A DNA stretch of 64,000 nt from Burkholderiaceae bacterium (lineage in GTDB: Bacteria; Pseudomonadota; Gammaproteobacteria; Burkholderiales; Burkholderiaceae_C), in assembly GCA_016790575.1 (NCBI GenBank), contig JAEUOU010000023.1, forward strand, positions 62,001-126,000. Direction: 5' to 3'. Position numbers and translations under genes: made by a program. Shown piece by piece: positions 1-8,238 of this stretch. Every line of letters starts with the position of its first letter. The stretch's first letter is position 1. Below the pieces are notes generated by a model. It had not been told where the DNA came from. It saw only the letters and a list, made by a program, of their open reading frames with translations, and searched no databases.

Positions 1-1
1 C

Positions 2-145
2 GAAACCCAGGAGGCGCGGTTGTTCAGCGAGGCGGAAATCCCGTGGGACGAGATCGCTTTCCGGACGGTGAAGGAAACCCTGGAGCGGTACTTTTCGGAC
101 CGCCGCCGCGGCCAGTTTGGCGTCCATACGGTTGACATTGCCTGA
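2..145 (+). CDS. NUDIX hydrolase, C-terminal fragment
   Basis: The window opens inside a plus-strand gene; 47 codons remain before a TGA. The visible tail has the pattern F-E-EIPWDEIAF-TV-TL-RYF followed by DRR-G-FGVH, which is the usual C-terminus of COG1051-like NUDIX hydrolases of betaproteobacteria (nucleoside diphosphate or ADP-ribose-type substrates). The NUDIX box itself lies upstream of the window, so the substrate cannot be judged. Family assignment rests on this tail only. Confidence 0.65.
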   Translation, partial: ETQEARLFSEAEIPWDEIAFRTVKETLERYFSDRRRGQFGVHTVDIA

Positions 146-251
146 GCCCCCAGAGCCTCTCGCGCCTGGACGGGGGGACACGCCCAGTCGCGCTGGCGAC
201 GGATTTGAAGGGGGAATACTCTAATCCGGCCGCACCGGCGCGAATCGGTGC

Positions 252-282
252 AGGGGACTGCTACCGTACGCGGTTGTCCCCT
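252..282. other. Hairpin in the leader of the first hydrolase gene
   Basis: AGGGGAC (252-258) and GTCCCCT (276-282) are perfect inverted arms, and inside them ACCG (263-266) pairs with CGGT (271-274) around a tacg loop. Together they give a long stem with one asymmetric bulge, 38 bases before the hydrolase start and 107 bases after the NUDIX stop. There is no clear U-tract, so it may be a weak terminator for the upstream gene or a structured 5' leader. Confidence 0.4.
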
Positions 283-320
283 TCTCTGATTCCGGGCTTT
301 GTGCCGTGGAACCGTAATTC

Positions 321-1178
321 ATGGCAAGCATTCGACCCCGATCCGCCGCTCCCGCCAAACCGAAACAACCGGCGCCTGCGCCGTCCGAAACCGATCACAA
401 GGATCAGCGCCATGACGGGCCGCCACCCAGTCCACTGCTTCTGGCCTTGGAACTGCGTGCCTTCTGGGAACTCGGACTGATTTTCCCGACCTGGCCCCTG
501 CTGCAGCGCGCGCCCGCGGGCGACGGACACAGCGTGATTGTTTTTCCCGGTCTGTCCGCAAGCGACGGCTCAACCATTCCGCTGCGCAACTACCTTTTGA
601 CCCGGGGATATCGCGTCAGTGGCTGGAACCAGGGCCACAACTTCGGCCCGCGCGCAGGTGTACTGGAAGCCGCGTCGCTGCAGATTCTGGAAACCTACCA
701 GGCGGCTGGCGAGCGAAAAGTCAGCCTGATCGGCTGGAGCCTGGGTGGCATCTATGCACGCGAGTTGGCAAAACTGCACCCGGAGCTGGTCCGCAGTGTG
801 ATCACGCTGGGTACCCCGTTCTCGGGCGCCCCGCAAAGCACCAACGCGTGGCGCCTGTTTCGGCTCACCAGCGGCCGGGATATCCGGACCGAGACGAATC
901 GTTTCGACTTGCCCACCGCACCGCCGGTGCCAACGACCAGCATTTTCTCGCGCTCGGATGGCATCGTGGCATGGCAAGGCAGCATCCAGAGACCCTGCAT
1001 CCAGCAGCCACAGACGGAAAACATCGAAGTCATCGCCAGCCACCTCGGCATCGGCATGAACCCCAGTTCCTTTTGGGCCGTCGCCGATCGGCTGGCACAG
1101 CCGGAGGGGGCGTGGCAGCCGTTCGACCGCAGGGCCGGCGCACTGCGAGGACTGATATTTCCGGACCCCGACCGGTGA
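321..1178 (+). CDS. alpha/beta-hydrolase, esterase/lipase-like
   Basis: 285 aa. Soluble alpha/beta-hydrolase with a nucleophile elbow GWSLGG (Ser140), a likely acid Asp213 in RSDGIV and a likely catalytic His241 in ASHLGIG, so all three triad residues are in place. The first 35 residues are Pro/Ala-rich and probably disordered; no signal peptide is evident. Substrate is not predictable; relatives are annotated as lipases or PGAP1-like esterases. It is followed by the bactofilin cluster, with only 26 bases to the next start, so co-transcription is likely. No strong Shine-Dalgarno precedes the ATG at 321, the first ATG in frame that keeps the whole fold. Confidence 0.75.
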   Translation: MASIRPRSAAPAKPKQPAPAPSETDHKDQRHDGPPPSPLLLALELRAFWELGLIFPTWPLLQRAPAGDGHSVIVFPGLSASDGSTIPLRNYLLTRGYRVSGWNQGHNFGPRAGVLEAASLQILETYQAAGERKVSLIGWSLGGIYARELAKLHPELVRSVITLGTPFSGAPQSTNAWRLFRLTSGRDIRTETNRFDLPTAPPVPTTSIFSRSDGIVAWQGSIQRPCIQQPQTENIEVIASHLGIGMNPSSFWAVADRLAQPEGAWQPFDRRAGALRGLIFPDPDR

Positions 1179-1204
1179 ACCGCCGCGCCTACAATGGCGC
1201 CCTG

Positions 1205-1525
1205 ATGGACGATACCGCCCGCTTCTTTACCAGCACCATCGTCGGTCCGCCGCGCAGTATGGTCATGGGCCGGCGGATCACTGCTGCCCGGATGGAAATC
1301 GCCGGTGTGGAAGTGGATCTGCGGCAGGGGACCCATCGGCTGGGTGACGCCTGGCGCGAGGATGTATTGATACTTCCTGCCGACGACCCCTGGCAGATCG
1401 GGCGGCCCCAGCCCCACAGAAACGGCTTGCAACGCTGGTTGCGCAGCCACTCCCTGTTCCTGGCTTTGTCGGGGTGGACCGGCCTGCTCGCCCTGGCCGG
1501 ATACCTGGTGGCGCGCCAGTTCTGA
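1205..1525 (+). CDS. Small single-span membrane protein of unknown function
   Basis: 106 aa, not recognised. The first 80 residues are polar and soluble-looking; residues about 83-103 form one hydrophobic span near the C-terminus, giving a tail-anchored topology. It lies directly upstream of three bactofilin-domain genes and 17 bases before the first of them. A role in anchoring or modulating a bactofilin scaffold at the membrane is inference from context only. Start chosen at the ATG after the preceding hydrolase stop. Confidence 0.55.
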   Translation: MDDTARFFTSTIVGPPRSMVMGRRITAARMEIAGVEVDLRQGTHRLGDAWREDVLILPADDPWQIGRPQPHRNGLQRWLRSHSLFLALSGWTGLLALAGYLVARQF

Positions 1526-1542
1526 GCTGAACGGACGAAACG

Positions 1543-2034
1543 ATGGGCCCCCAGGACACGCTGACCATAGATCCCATTGCGATGAATGTCGTCAGCCGCA
1601 TCGCGTCCGGCTGCCGAGTCGATGGCCACAATGTCTTCGAAGGTGGCCTGCTGGTTCAGGGCGAACTGGGCGGAAGCAGCGAAATCCGCGGTCGCCTGAT
1701 CGTATGGAAAGACGCGGTTGTGACCGGACGGATCCGAGTCCTGGGCGACCTGTACCTGTTCGGACAACTGGGTCAGTCCGATGCCGCCGCCGGAGAAACA
1801 GTTCTGCATTGCCATGGCACAGCCTGGGTCGCCAGTACCGGTGTTTCGACCGGTACCCTCCATGCCCAGCGCTTGCAACTCTACGAAGGGGCAGACCTTC
1901 AGGGGCCTTTCCATACCTTGCCGCGGTCCATGGCACTGCCAGTGCTTGATGATCGTCCCGCCGACACCCGCTCCGTGGCCTCGACCACACCCACAGCGCA
2001 TCCAAGAAGCCGCACGAACGCGCCCACATCATGA
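1543..2034 (+). CDS. Bactofilin-domain (polymer-forming) protein, divergent
   Basis: 163 aa. Residues about 15-130 have the short-period glycine/hydrophobic pattern of the bactofilin beta-helix (SRIASGCRVDG..., LLVQGELGG, GRLIVWKDAVVTGRI, LYEGADLQGPF). Bactofilins self-assemble without nucleotide into filaments that locate cell-wall or morphogenesis enzymes. This copy is the most divergent of the three here, with a longer insertion in mid-domain and a disordered Ser/Thr/Pro-rich tail. Its stop overlaps the next ORF's first possible ATG by 4 bases, so translational coupling is likely. Confidence 0.65.
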   Translation: MGPQDTLTIDPIAMNVVSRIASGCRVDGHNVFEGGLLVQGELGGSSEIRGRLIVWKDAVVTGRIRVLGDLYLFGQLGQSDAAAGETVLHCHGTAWVASTGVSTGTLHAQRLQLYEGADLQGPFHTLPRSMALPVLDDRPADTRSVASTTPTAHPRSRTNAPTS

Positions 2035-2045
2035 GGAAACCTGCG

Positions 2046-2618
2046 ATGAAGGAAACAGCCCCCGCCGCCCATGAAGCGGAGACACCGTTCGAGCCCTACC
2101 CTGCGGACGGATCGTCCGAGCCCTTTGGAGCTGACGCCACCCCCACCGAAGGCCTTGCTGTCGACCTGGGCTCAGCCATGCCGTCTGCGGTCGCCTCGCG
2201 GCTGCCGATGCTCAGTCCGCAGACTCAAGGCGTCGCCACCGAATCGTCGGACGACAGCGGGCGTCACAGCCGCATCGCCGCCGGAATTGCCTTCAAAGGC
2301 AACGCGACCCTTCAGGGTCCGATGAGCATCAGTGGCCGGTTCGAGGGCAACATCGCACAGGCCACAGGTTGCCAGGTCAGCGTCGTCATTGCCGAGGAAG
2401 GCGAAGTCCGGGGTGACATTCGGGCCGACAAGGTCTCCGTGATGGGGCTTGTCGATGGGCTGATCGATGCGGGCGCCGGACAGGTTTCCCTGCATGACGG
2501 GTCCAGCGTCAGCGGTCACGTGCGCTACGGCCGCATTCAGGTCAATGGTGCTGACCTGAATGCCACGCTGGAACGCGTCGGCGGGCCGTCGACGGGATCG
2601 CGCCGGAGCAGCAACTGA
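2046..2618 (+). CDS. Bactofilin family protein
   Basis: 190 aa. Residues about 1-75 are acidic and Pro-rich; residues about 80-180 form a canonical bactofilin core (SRIAAGIAFKGNATLQGPMSI.., ISGRFEGNI, EGEVRGDIRADKVSVMGLVDG, GSSVSGHVRYGRI). Start chosen at the ATG at 2046, because a GAGGA Shine-Dalgarno (2033-2037) sits 8 bases upstream; an alternative ATG at 2031 overlaps the preceding stop. It belongs to the bactofilin operon and is expected to form cytoplasmic, membrane-associated filaments. Confidence 0.8.
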   Translation: MKETAPAAHEAETPFEPYPADGSSEPFGADATPTEGLAVDLGSAMPSAVASRLPMLSPQTQGVATESSDDSGRHSRIAAGIAFKGNATLQGPMSISGRFEGNIAQATGCQVSVVIAEEGEVRGDIRADKVSVMGLVDGLIDAGAGQVSLHDGSSVSGHVRYGRIQVNGADLNATLERVGGPSTGSRRSSN

Positions 2619-2628
2619 CGGTTCGCCC

Positions 2629-3102
2629 GTGTTTCGCCGGACCAGCCCCCCGCCAGGCCCCGCCGGCCTGGTGCCAGACCCTGACGCTTTGCGCCAGGCC
2701 GCACTGCGAGCCAGTTGGGCCAGGGACCGGAAGGTTCGTCAGCGCCGTATCGCCTGGCGATGGCTTCTGTGGGCGCTGGCGCGATATGTCCTGCCGGCAA
2801 CTGGAGTCATCACTGTGATTGCCGTGGTGGTGCACCAGTTGGGATGGTGGCATGGTCCCGAATTGCCGCCATGGTTCCGGAAGGACCAGGCGCCGCAGCA
2901 ATCGCAACCGGCAACAACCGGTTCGAATGCGCTGCCGCCCTTGGCTCGCGATTCTTTTGGTACCATGCCTTTGAAAATCGATTCCCGGCTCGGCCCGGGC
3001 CCCGCCTCTGCCACAGTGCCCGATCGGGTATCTGCGACGGTGGCGGAAGAACCGGCCCGACTAAGAGCGGCACCGACCCTGCTGACGAACAAGGAACCCT
3101 GA
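2629..3102 (+). CDS. Single-span membrane protein within the bactofilin cluster
   Basis: 157 aa with a GTG start 10 bases after the preceding bactofilin stop. Residues 1-45 are basic, then one hydrophobic segment (about residues 46-72, rich in Trp, Leu and Val) and a Pro/Ala-rich C-terminal tail that would lie in the periplasm under the positive-inside rule. Not recognised as a named family. Its position between two bactofilin genes suggests it may act as a membrane partner. The reading frame is open further upstream, but the GTG fits the operon spacing best. Confidence 0.55.
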   Translation: MFRRTSPPPGPAGLVPDPDALRQAALRASWARDRKVRQRRIAWRWLLWALARYVLPATGVITVIAVVVHQLGWWHGPELPPWFRKDQAPQQSQPATTGSNALPPLARDSFGTMPLKIDSRLGPGPASATVPDRVSATVAEEPARLRAAPTLLTNKEP

Positions 3103-3104
3103 CG

Positions 3105-3515
3105 ATGTCCCGCAACGAACCCGCATCCACCCGCCTCGTCCCTGCCGACCGGCTGACCGCCATCAACAGCCTCCTGGCCGAGGGTGCCGTGTTTGAAGGA
3201 TCGTTCCATACCGCCAAAGACCAGGGCATCAAAGTCGATGGACTGCTCAAAGGCGGCATCAGCTTCGAGCAAGGGGGAACGATCCACGTCGGCGCGACCG
3301 GCCAGATTGAGAACACGACCCTCGAAGCCGATTACATCTTCATCGAAGGCAAAGTCACCGGTACCATCGTGGCGCGCAAAGCGCTTGAAATCGCCGGATC
3401 GGCCACCGTCATCGGGGACGCCAGCTACGACGAAAATCTGGACATCCACCCGCGGGCGCGGGTGCGCGGAAAAATCGAATACCGAGGCGATATCGAGGCG
3501 CCATCGGCCCGCTGA
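3105..3515 (+). CDS. Bactofilin family protein
   Basis: 136 aa, the typical size of a minimal bactofilin: a short polar N-terminus and one beta-helical core (FEGSFHTAKDQGIKVDGLLKG, GTIHVGATGQIENTTLEAD, GKVTGTIVARKALEIAGSA, ARVRGKIEY). Third and most canonical bactofilin of the cluster. An AAGGAA Shine-Dalgarno precedes the ATG. The transcript ends at the strong stem-loop 25 bases after the stop, so this is the last gene of the operon. Confidence 0.85.
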   Translation: MSRNEPASTRLVPADRLTAINSLLAEGAVFEGSFHTAKDQGIKVDGLLKGGISFEQGGTIHVGATGQIENTTLEADYIFIEGKVTGTIVARKALEIAGSATVIGDASYDENLDIHPRARVRGKIEYRGDIEAPSAR

Positions 3516-3539
3516 CCGGCGACGCTGCAGGCAGCCCAC

Positions 3540-3567
3540 AAAAAAAGCCCGTGAACGGGCTTTTTTT
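3540..3567. terminator. Bidirectional intrinsic terminator
   Basis: Stem GCCCG (3547-3551), loop tgaa, CGGGC (3556-3560), flanked by seven A on the left and seven T on the right. It therefore works as an intrinsic terminator in both directions, serving the bactofilin operon (plus) and ppa (minus), which converge here. Confidence 0.92.
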
Positions 3568-3605
3568 GCGTCCGACCGGACAGGCGGCCCCGTCCGAAGG
3601 GCCTT

Positions 3606-4148
3606 TTATCCCTCGGGATGAGCCTTCTTGTAATTGGCGATGCCTTCGATGATCTCCTGGTGGGCCGATTCCGGCCCTTCCCAGCCCAGCACCTTGACCC
3701 ACTTGCCTGGTTCCAGGTCCTTGTAGTGCTCAAAAAAGTGGGCAATGGTCCTCAGGCGGATCGGGCTCAGGTCCTCGGGCTTGAGCCAGCGCGTGTAGAG
3801 GGAAAGAATCTTGTTGATCGGCACGGCCAGTACTTTGCCGTCCAGTCCGGCCTCGTCTTCCATTTTTAGGATGCCGATGGCTCGGCAAGGCACCACCACG
3901 CCGGGAATCAGCGGCACCGGGGTCACCACCAGCACATCCACCGGATCGCCGTCACCCGAAATCGTCTTGGGAACATAGCCGTAGTTGGTCGGGTAGTGCA
4001 TGGCCGTGCTCATGAAGCGGTCGACAAAAATCGCCCCGGTCGCCTTGTCCACTTCGTACTTGACAGGATCGGCATTCATCGGAATTTCGATGATGACGTT
4101 GAAGGATTCGGGAGCGTTGTTGCCCGGGGTGACATTGTCTAGGGACAT
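3606..4148 (-). CDS. ppa: Inorganic pyrophosphatase, soluble family I
   Basis: 180 aa, full length for the bacterial hexameric enzyme. Hydrolyses pyrophosphate to two phosphates in the cytoplasm, pulling biosynthetic reactions forward. The metal-binding signature [10 protein letters not shown] is intact (Asp66, Asp68, Asp71 of this protein), as are YPTNYGYVP and the KxxEHYKxLE-type C-terminal helix. It is divergent from the membrane pyrophosphatase hppA, 231 bases away, and shares a terminator with the bactofilin operon at its 3' end. Confidence 0.97.
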   Translation of the reverse strand: MSLDNVTPGNNAPESFNVIIEIPMNADPVKYEVDKATGAIFVDRFMSTAMHYPTNYGYVPKTISGDGDPVDVLVVTPVPLIPGVVVPCRAIGILKMEDEAGLDGKVLAVPINKILSLYTRWLKPEDLSPIRLRTIAHFFEHYKDLEPGKWVKVLGWEGPESAHQEIIEGIANYKKAHPEG

Positions 4149-4379
4149 GAGAAAACCTGTGAAGTTTGCGTTGGATCAGCGAACTGCTGCGAAGAGCCTA
4201 GGATTAACCCGCATTTTACTTTCACCGGCCTTTCTAGGCGCTTCCTGAGCAGTTTTTCACGGTAAATTCCCGGTGTTGGCCAATCAGCTCCCGGATCAGG
4301 AGCGAGGAAGCAACGCAGCGGGGGTTCCTCGACAGCGTTGAACCCCTTCCACGCGAAACAACGATTCGAGGAGTAAGAA

Positions 4380-6449
4380 ATGGCAGGCAACTCGGCGCTC
4401 ATTCTGGCGCTTGTCTGTGGACTCATTGCCGTGATCTACGGTTTCTGGGCCCGCGGTTGGATTCTTTCCCAGGACGCGGGCAATGCCCGTATGCAGGAGA
4501 TCGCAGCGGCCATCCAGGCCGGCGCAGCGGCTTACCTGGCCCGGCAATACAAGACGATCTCCGTGGTTGGCATCGTGCTGGCGGTGTTGATCGGCGTTTT
4601 CCTCGACGGCAAGACTGCCGTGGGCTTCGTCATCGGCGCGGTGCTCTCCGGGGCTTGCGGTTTCATCGGCATGAATGTCTCGGTGCGGGCCAACGTGCGC
4701 ACCGCGCAGGCCGCCACCCGCGGCATCGGCCCGGCGCTGGACGTCGCCTTCCGCGGCGGCGCCATCACCGGCATGCTGGTGGTGGGCCTGGGCCTGCTGG
4801 GCGTGGCCGGTTTCTTCTGGTTCCTGGTCGGCAACGGCAACCTGACGCCCGACCGCAAGCTCGCTGACCTGCTGAATCCGCTGATCGGCTTTGCCTTCGG
4901 CTCCTCGCTGATCTCGATCTTTGCCCGGCTGGGTGGTGGCATCTTCACCAAGGGCGCCGACGTCGGTGCCGACCTGGTGGGCAAGGTCGAAGCCGGCATT
5001 CCCGAGGACGACCCGCGCAATCCGGCCGTGATTGCCGACAACGTGGGTGACAACGTGGGCGACTGCGCCGGCATGGCCGCCGACCTGTTCGAGACCTACG
5101 CGGTGACCCTGATCGCCACCATGGTGCTGGGCGCGCTGCTGGTGGCCGCCGCCCCGATGAACGCGGTGCTGTATCCGCTGGCCCTGGGCGGCGTATCCAT
5201 CATCGCTTCCATCATCGGTTGCTTCTTCGTCAAGGCCTCGCCCGGCATGACCAACGTGATGCCGGCCCTGTACAAGGGTCTGGCGGTGGCCGGCGTGTTG
5301 TCGCTCATCGCCTTTTACGGTGTGACGCTCTGGATCATCCCCGACAACGCCGTCGCCGCCAGCGGCAGCCAGATGCGGCTGTTCGGCGCCTGCGCCGTCG
5401 GTCTGGTACTGACTGCCGCGCTGGTGTGGATCACCGAGTTCTACACCGGCACCCAGTATTCGCCGGTGCGCCACATCGCCCAGGCGTCCACCACCGGCCA
5501 CGGCACCAACATCATCGCCGGCCTGGGCGTGTCGATGCGCTCCACCGCCTGGCCCGTGCTGTTTGTCTGCCTGGCCATCATCGCCGCCTACGGACTGGCC
5601 GGCCTGTACGGCATTGCTGTGGCGGCCACCTCCATGCTCAGCATGGCCGGCATCGTGGTGGCGCTGGACGCCTACGGCCCGATCACCGACAACGCCGGCG
5701 GCATTGCCGAGATGTCGGAACTGCCCTCGAGCGTGCGCGACATCACCGACCCGCTGGACGCGGTGGGCAACACTACCAAGGCCGTCACCAAGGGCTACGC
5801 CATCGGCTCCGCCGGTCTCGCCGCGCTGGTGCTGTTCGCCGACTACACCCACAAGCTCGAGACCTACGGCAAGCAGATCAGCTTCGACCTGTCGGACCCG
5901 ATGGTGATCGTGGGCCTGTTCATCGGCGGCCTGATCCCCTACCTGTTCGGCGCGATGGCGATGGAGGCCGTGGGCCGCGCCGCCGGTTCCGTCGTGGTGG
6001 AAGTCCGCCGCCAGTTCCGCGAGATCAAGGGCATCATGGAAGGCACGGCCAAGCCCGAATACGGCGTCGCCGTGGACATGCTGACCAAGGCGGCGATCAA
6101 GGAGATGATGATCCCGTCGCTGCTGCCCGTGGTGGTGCCGATTCTGGTCGGCCTGATCCTCGGCCCCAAAGCGCTCGGCGGCATGCTGATGGGCACCATC
6201 GTGACCGGCCTGTTCGTGGCGATCTCGATGTGCACCGGCGGCGGTGCCTGGGACAACGCGAAGAAGTACATCGAGGACGGCAACCACGGCGGCAAGGGCA
6301 GCGAGGCCCACAAAGCCGCCGTGACCGGCGACACCGTGGGCGACCCCTACAAGGACACCGCCGGCCCGGCCGTCAACCCGCTGATCAAGATCATCAACAT
6401 CGTGGCGCTGCTGATCGTGCCGCTGGTGGTGAAGTTCCACGGCGGCTGA
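4380..6449 (+). CDS. hppA: K+-independent proton-pumping membrane pyrophosphatase
   Basis: 689 aa, about 16 transmembrane helices, normal length. Couples pyrophosphate hydrolysis to proton export across the inner membrane. The acidic catalytic loops are intact ([40 protein letters not shown]). At the position that separates subfamilies it reads [10 protein letters not shown], with Lys467; Lys here is the established mark of K+-independent H+-pumping enzymes, whereas K+-dependent ones have Ala. A GAGGAG Shine-Dalgarno lies 6 bases before the ATG. Ends in a strong terminator. Divergent neighbour is the soluble ppa. Confidence 0.97.
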   Translation: MAGNSALILALVCGLIAVIYGFWARGWILSQDAGNARMQEIAAAIQAGAAAYLARQYKTISVVGIVLAVLIGVFLDGKTAVGFVIGAVLSGACGFIGMNVSVRANVRTAQAATRGIGPALDVAFRGGAITGMLVVGLGLLGVAGFFWFLVGNGNLTPDRKLADLLNPLIGFAFGSSLISIFARLGGGIFTKGADVGADLVGKVEAGIPEDDPRNPAVIADNVGDNVGDCAGMAADLFETYAVTLIATMVLGALLVAAAPMNAVLYPLALGGVSIIASIIGCFFVKASPGMTNVMPALYKGLAVAGVLSLIAFYGVTLWIIPDNAVAASGSQMRLFGACAVGLVLTAALVWITEFYTGTQYSPVRHIAQASTTGHGTNIIAGLGVSMRSTAWPVLFVCLAIIAAYGLAGLYGIAVAATSMLSMAGIVVALDAYGPITDNAGGIAEMSELPSSVRDITDPLDAVGNTTKAVTKGYAIGSAGLAALVLFADYTHKLETYGKQISFDLSDPMVIVGLFIGGLIPYLFGAMAMEAVGRAAGSVVVEVRRQFREIKGIMEGTAKPEYGVAVDMLTKAAIKEMMIPSLLPVVVPILVGLILGPKALGGMLMGTIVTGLFVAISMCTGGGAWDNAKKYIEDGNHGGKGSEAHKAAVTGDTVGDPYKDTAGPAVNPLIKIINIVALLIVPLVVKFHGG

Positions 6450-6495
6450 GCCGCGCCAGGCGACCGGTTCGCATGGGGCGACCCGGCATGGCCCC

Positions 6496-6522
6496 AAAAG
6501 CCCGCTTCGGCGGGCTTTTTTT
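6496..6522 (+). terminator. Intrinsic terminator of hppA
   Basis: Stem GCCCGC (6500-6505), tetraloop ttcg, GCGGGC (6510-6515), then seven T. The UUCG-capped stem and full T-tract make a strong factor-independent terminator 50 bases after the hppA stop; the four A on the left could also support weak termination of the convergent TetR gene. Confidence 0.93.
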
Positions 6523-6562
6523 CGCCCTGGCCAGCGGAGGAAGGTCTGGTGACGAGGTCAGA

Positions 6563-7186
6563 TCAGGGGAGCATCCGGGGATCGCGCTCATCACCGGCGC
6601 TGTCGGCGGCGACCGCGCGAAGCAGGGCGGCGGCAGGCGCGGCCAATCGCTGCAGCTCGGCCAACTGGTCACGCTCGATGCAATGCAGAACCAACTCGTG
6701 AATGCCGCCAATCACCGCCAGGGCCATCGGTCGGCTCAGCGGCGCCGGGCGGCGGCGCGCATTGATCACCGAGAGCAGGAAATCGGCGATCCCGTCATTG
6801 GCCCGGCGCCGGGCAAGCAGGCCCTGCGGACCCAGGGCCAGGATCTCGATGAAGAGGGTCCGCAGCAATGTGGGGTTTTGCGCCAGACTGGCCAGGTAGG
6901 CCTCCAGCACCCGCTGCGCCTGGGCAGCCCAGTCCACCGCCGGGTCCAGCGAATCTTCCAGAACCCGCAGGCTGTGCCGGCTGGCGTTTTCGTACAAGGC
7001 AATCAGCGCTTCACTTTTGCTGTCAAAGTGTTCATAGAACGTGCGTCGCGATACGCCCGCCTCGCGCACGATGTCCGCGATGGTGGTTTCGGCATACCCC
7101 TTGCCGGCCACGCTGTGGGCGAGCCCCTCCAGCAAGCGCTTTCGATGCTCCGTACCGCGTGAACCGTCCGGACTCTCCATGGTCAT
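6563..7186 (-). CDS. TetR/AcrR-family transcriptional regulator
   Basis: 207 aa. The N-terminal helix-turn-helix follows the TetR pattern (GLAHSVAGKGYAETTIADI, then AGVSRRTFYEHF, then SKSEAL), and the all-helical ligand-binding half follows. The start was set at 7186 (MTMESPDG), which puts the helix-turn-helix at residues about 20-65 as is usual; the frame is open upstream. It is divergent from the metal-dependent hydrolase gene, whose promoter carries an 18-bp palindrome, so it most likely represses that gene. The ligand is unknown. Confidence 0.88.
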   Translation of the reverse strand: MTMESPDGSRGTEHRKRLLEGLAHSVAGKGYAETTIADIVREAGVSRRTFYEHFDSKSEALIALYENASRHSLRVLEDSLDPAVDWAAQAQRVLEAYLASLAQNPTLLRTLFIEILALGPQGLLARRRANDGIADFLLSVINARRRPAPLSRPMALAVIGGIHELVLHCIERDQLAELQRLAAPAAALLRAVAADSAGDERDPRMLP

Positions 7187-7271
7187 GGCGAACCATGCTA
7201 TCGGGCCGGGGAAGAAATTCGCATCCGGCAAGACCCTGAGACAGCCTTGCCCGAGCGACGCGGCATGCGGC

Positions 7272-7306
7272 TGGTACTTGACAGTACCAAACGGAAGCCG
7301 CACTAT
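7272..7306 (+). promoter_or_regulatory. Promoter with overlapping operator palindrome
   Basis: TGGTACTTGACAGTACCA (7272-7289) is a perfect inverted repeat with 6-bp arms whose 6-bp centre is exactly a consensus -35 box TTGACA (7278-7283). After a 17-base spacer comes CACTAT (7301-7306), a fair -10 box. This would drive the metal-dependent hydrolase at 7360. A repressor bound to the palindrome would cover the -35, and the divergent TetR is the obvious candidate. The sequence layout is seen; binding is inferred. Confidence 0.75.
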
Positions 7307-7359
7307 TGCCTCTTTGGACCGGCGACCTTCTGCGACGGCCAATTCGTGAGGATTTCGTC

Positions 7360-8184
7360 ATGACCGAACTGGTGGTGCGCCGATTGCTGATTGACCTCAA
7401 CACGCCGGTCGATCGCCATTGGTGCGGGGGCGACGCCTTCCGCAGCGCGTTTTTCGGCGCACTTTCGATGAGTTTTCCGATCGGCGAGCAGTTCTTCATC
7501 GACTCCGTGCGCGCCGCCCACAAGGCTTTGCCGCCTGAGCAGCGAGCCCGATTTACGGCCGAGGTGCAGGGCTTTGTCGGCCAGGAGGCCACGCACCGGC
7601 GCATCCACAGCCTGTTCAACGCCCAGATCGAAAAACATGGCCTGGTCAACGCATGGGAGCCCCGCGCCCGCCCGCGCATGGTGAAGGTGCTGTCCATGAA
7701 CCCGTTGCATGGCGTCGCCATCACCGCCGCCAACGAACATTTCACCGCCTTGTTTGCCGACTGGATGCTGACCCATCCCGAATGGCTGGACGGAAGCGAA
7801 CCGCGCCTTCGCACCCTGTGGCTGTGGCACGCCGCAGAAGAATCCGAGCATCGGTCGACCGCCTTCGACCTGTACCGGGCCCTGGGGGGCAACGAAGCCT
7901 GGCGCCGGCGCTGGATGCGCCTGGTGACCGTGTATTTCCTGGTCGACGCCGCGCGGCAGACCGTCAACAACCTGCAGCGTGACGGAACCCTGTGGCGCGG
8001 GTCCACCTGGCGAAGCGCAGCCTCTTTCCTGTTTGGTCCCAGGGGTCTGGTGCGCTGCACTTTCCGGCCGTGGCTGGCCTGGTTCCGCGCCGATTTCCAC
8101 CCCAGCCAGCATTCCGCCGAACGATCCGAGCGCTGGCTGCGCGAAAACGCCGCCAGCTACACACCGGTCGGACGCGCTGTCTGA
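7360..8184 (+). CDS. Predicted metal-dependent hydrolase, ferritin-like (COG3687)
   Basis: 274 aa. Helical protein with paired Glu/His motifs typical of a di-iron site: Glu76 and His79 in GQEATHRRIH, Glu126-His127 in NEHFTA, and Glu160/Glu161 with His164 in HAAEESEHR. These match the COG3687 predicted metal-dependent hydrolase family, common in proteobacteria near TetR regulators; biochemical function is not established. A GAGGA-like Shine-Dalgarno precedes the ATG at 7360. It faces a TetR gene across a promoter with an operator-like palindrome. Confidence 0.82.
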   Translation: MTELVVRRLLIDLNTPVDRHWCGGDAFRSAFFGALSMSFPIGEQFFIDSVRAAHKALPPEQRARFTAEVQGFVGQEATHRRIHSLFNAQIEKHGLVNAWEPRARPRMVKVLSMNPLHGVAITAANEHFTALFADWMLTHPEWLDGSEPRLRTLWLWHAAEESEHRSTAFDLYRALGGNEAWRRRWMRLVTVYFLVDAARQTVNNLQRDGTLWRGSTWRSAASFLFGPRGLVRCTFRPWLAWFRADFHPSQHSAERSERWLRENAASYTPVGRAV

Positions 8185-8193
8185 CCCCTGCGC

Positions 8194-8231
8194 CCGCGAC
8201 CGCCAAACCACCCGGGGGCTCAGGGTCGCGG
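8194..8231. terminator. Possible hairpin between convergent genes
   Basis: CCGCGACC (8194-8201) and GGTCGCGG (8224-8231) are perfect 8-bp inverted arms around a 22-base loop, located between the convergent stops of the metal-dependent hydrolase and the beta-propeller lipoprotein. There is no T-tract on either side, so a factor-independent terminator is not certain. Confidence 0.35.
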
Positions 8232-8238
8232 ATGAGCT

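Noticed and set aside
4296-6497. Long antisense open frame across hppA
   Set aside because: Gly/His/Val-rich with no motif; it mirrors the strongly codon-biased hppA gene.
6563-7342. Longer TetR protein starting at 7342
   Set aside because: The extra 52 residues would cover the promoter-operator and shift the helix-turn-helix away from its usual place.
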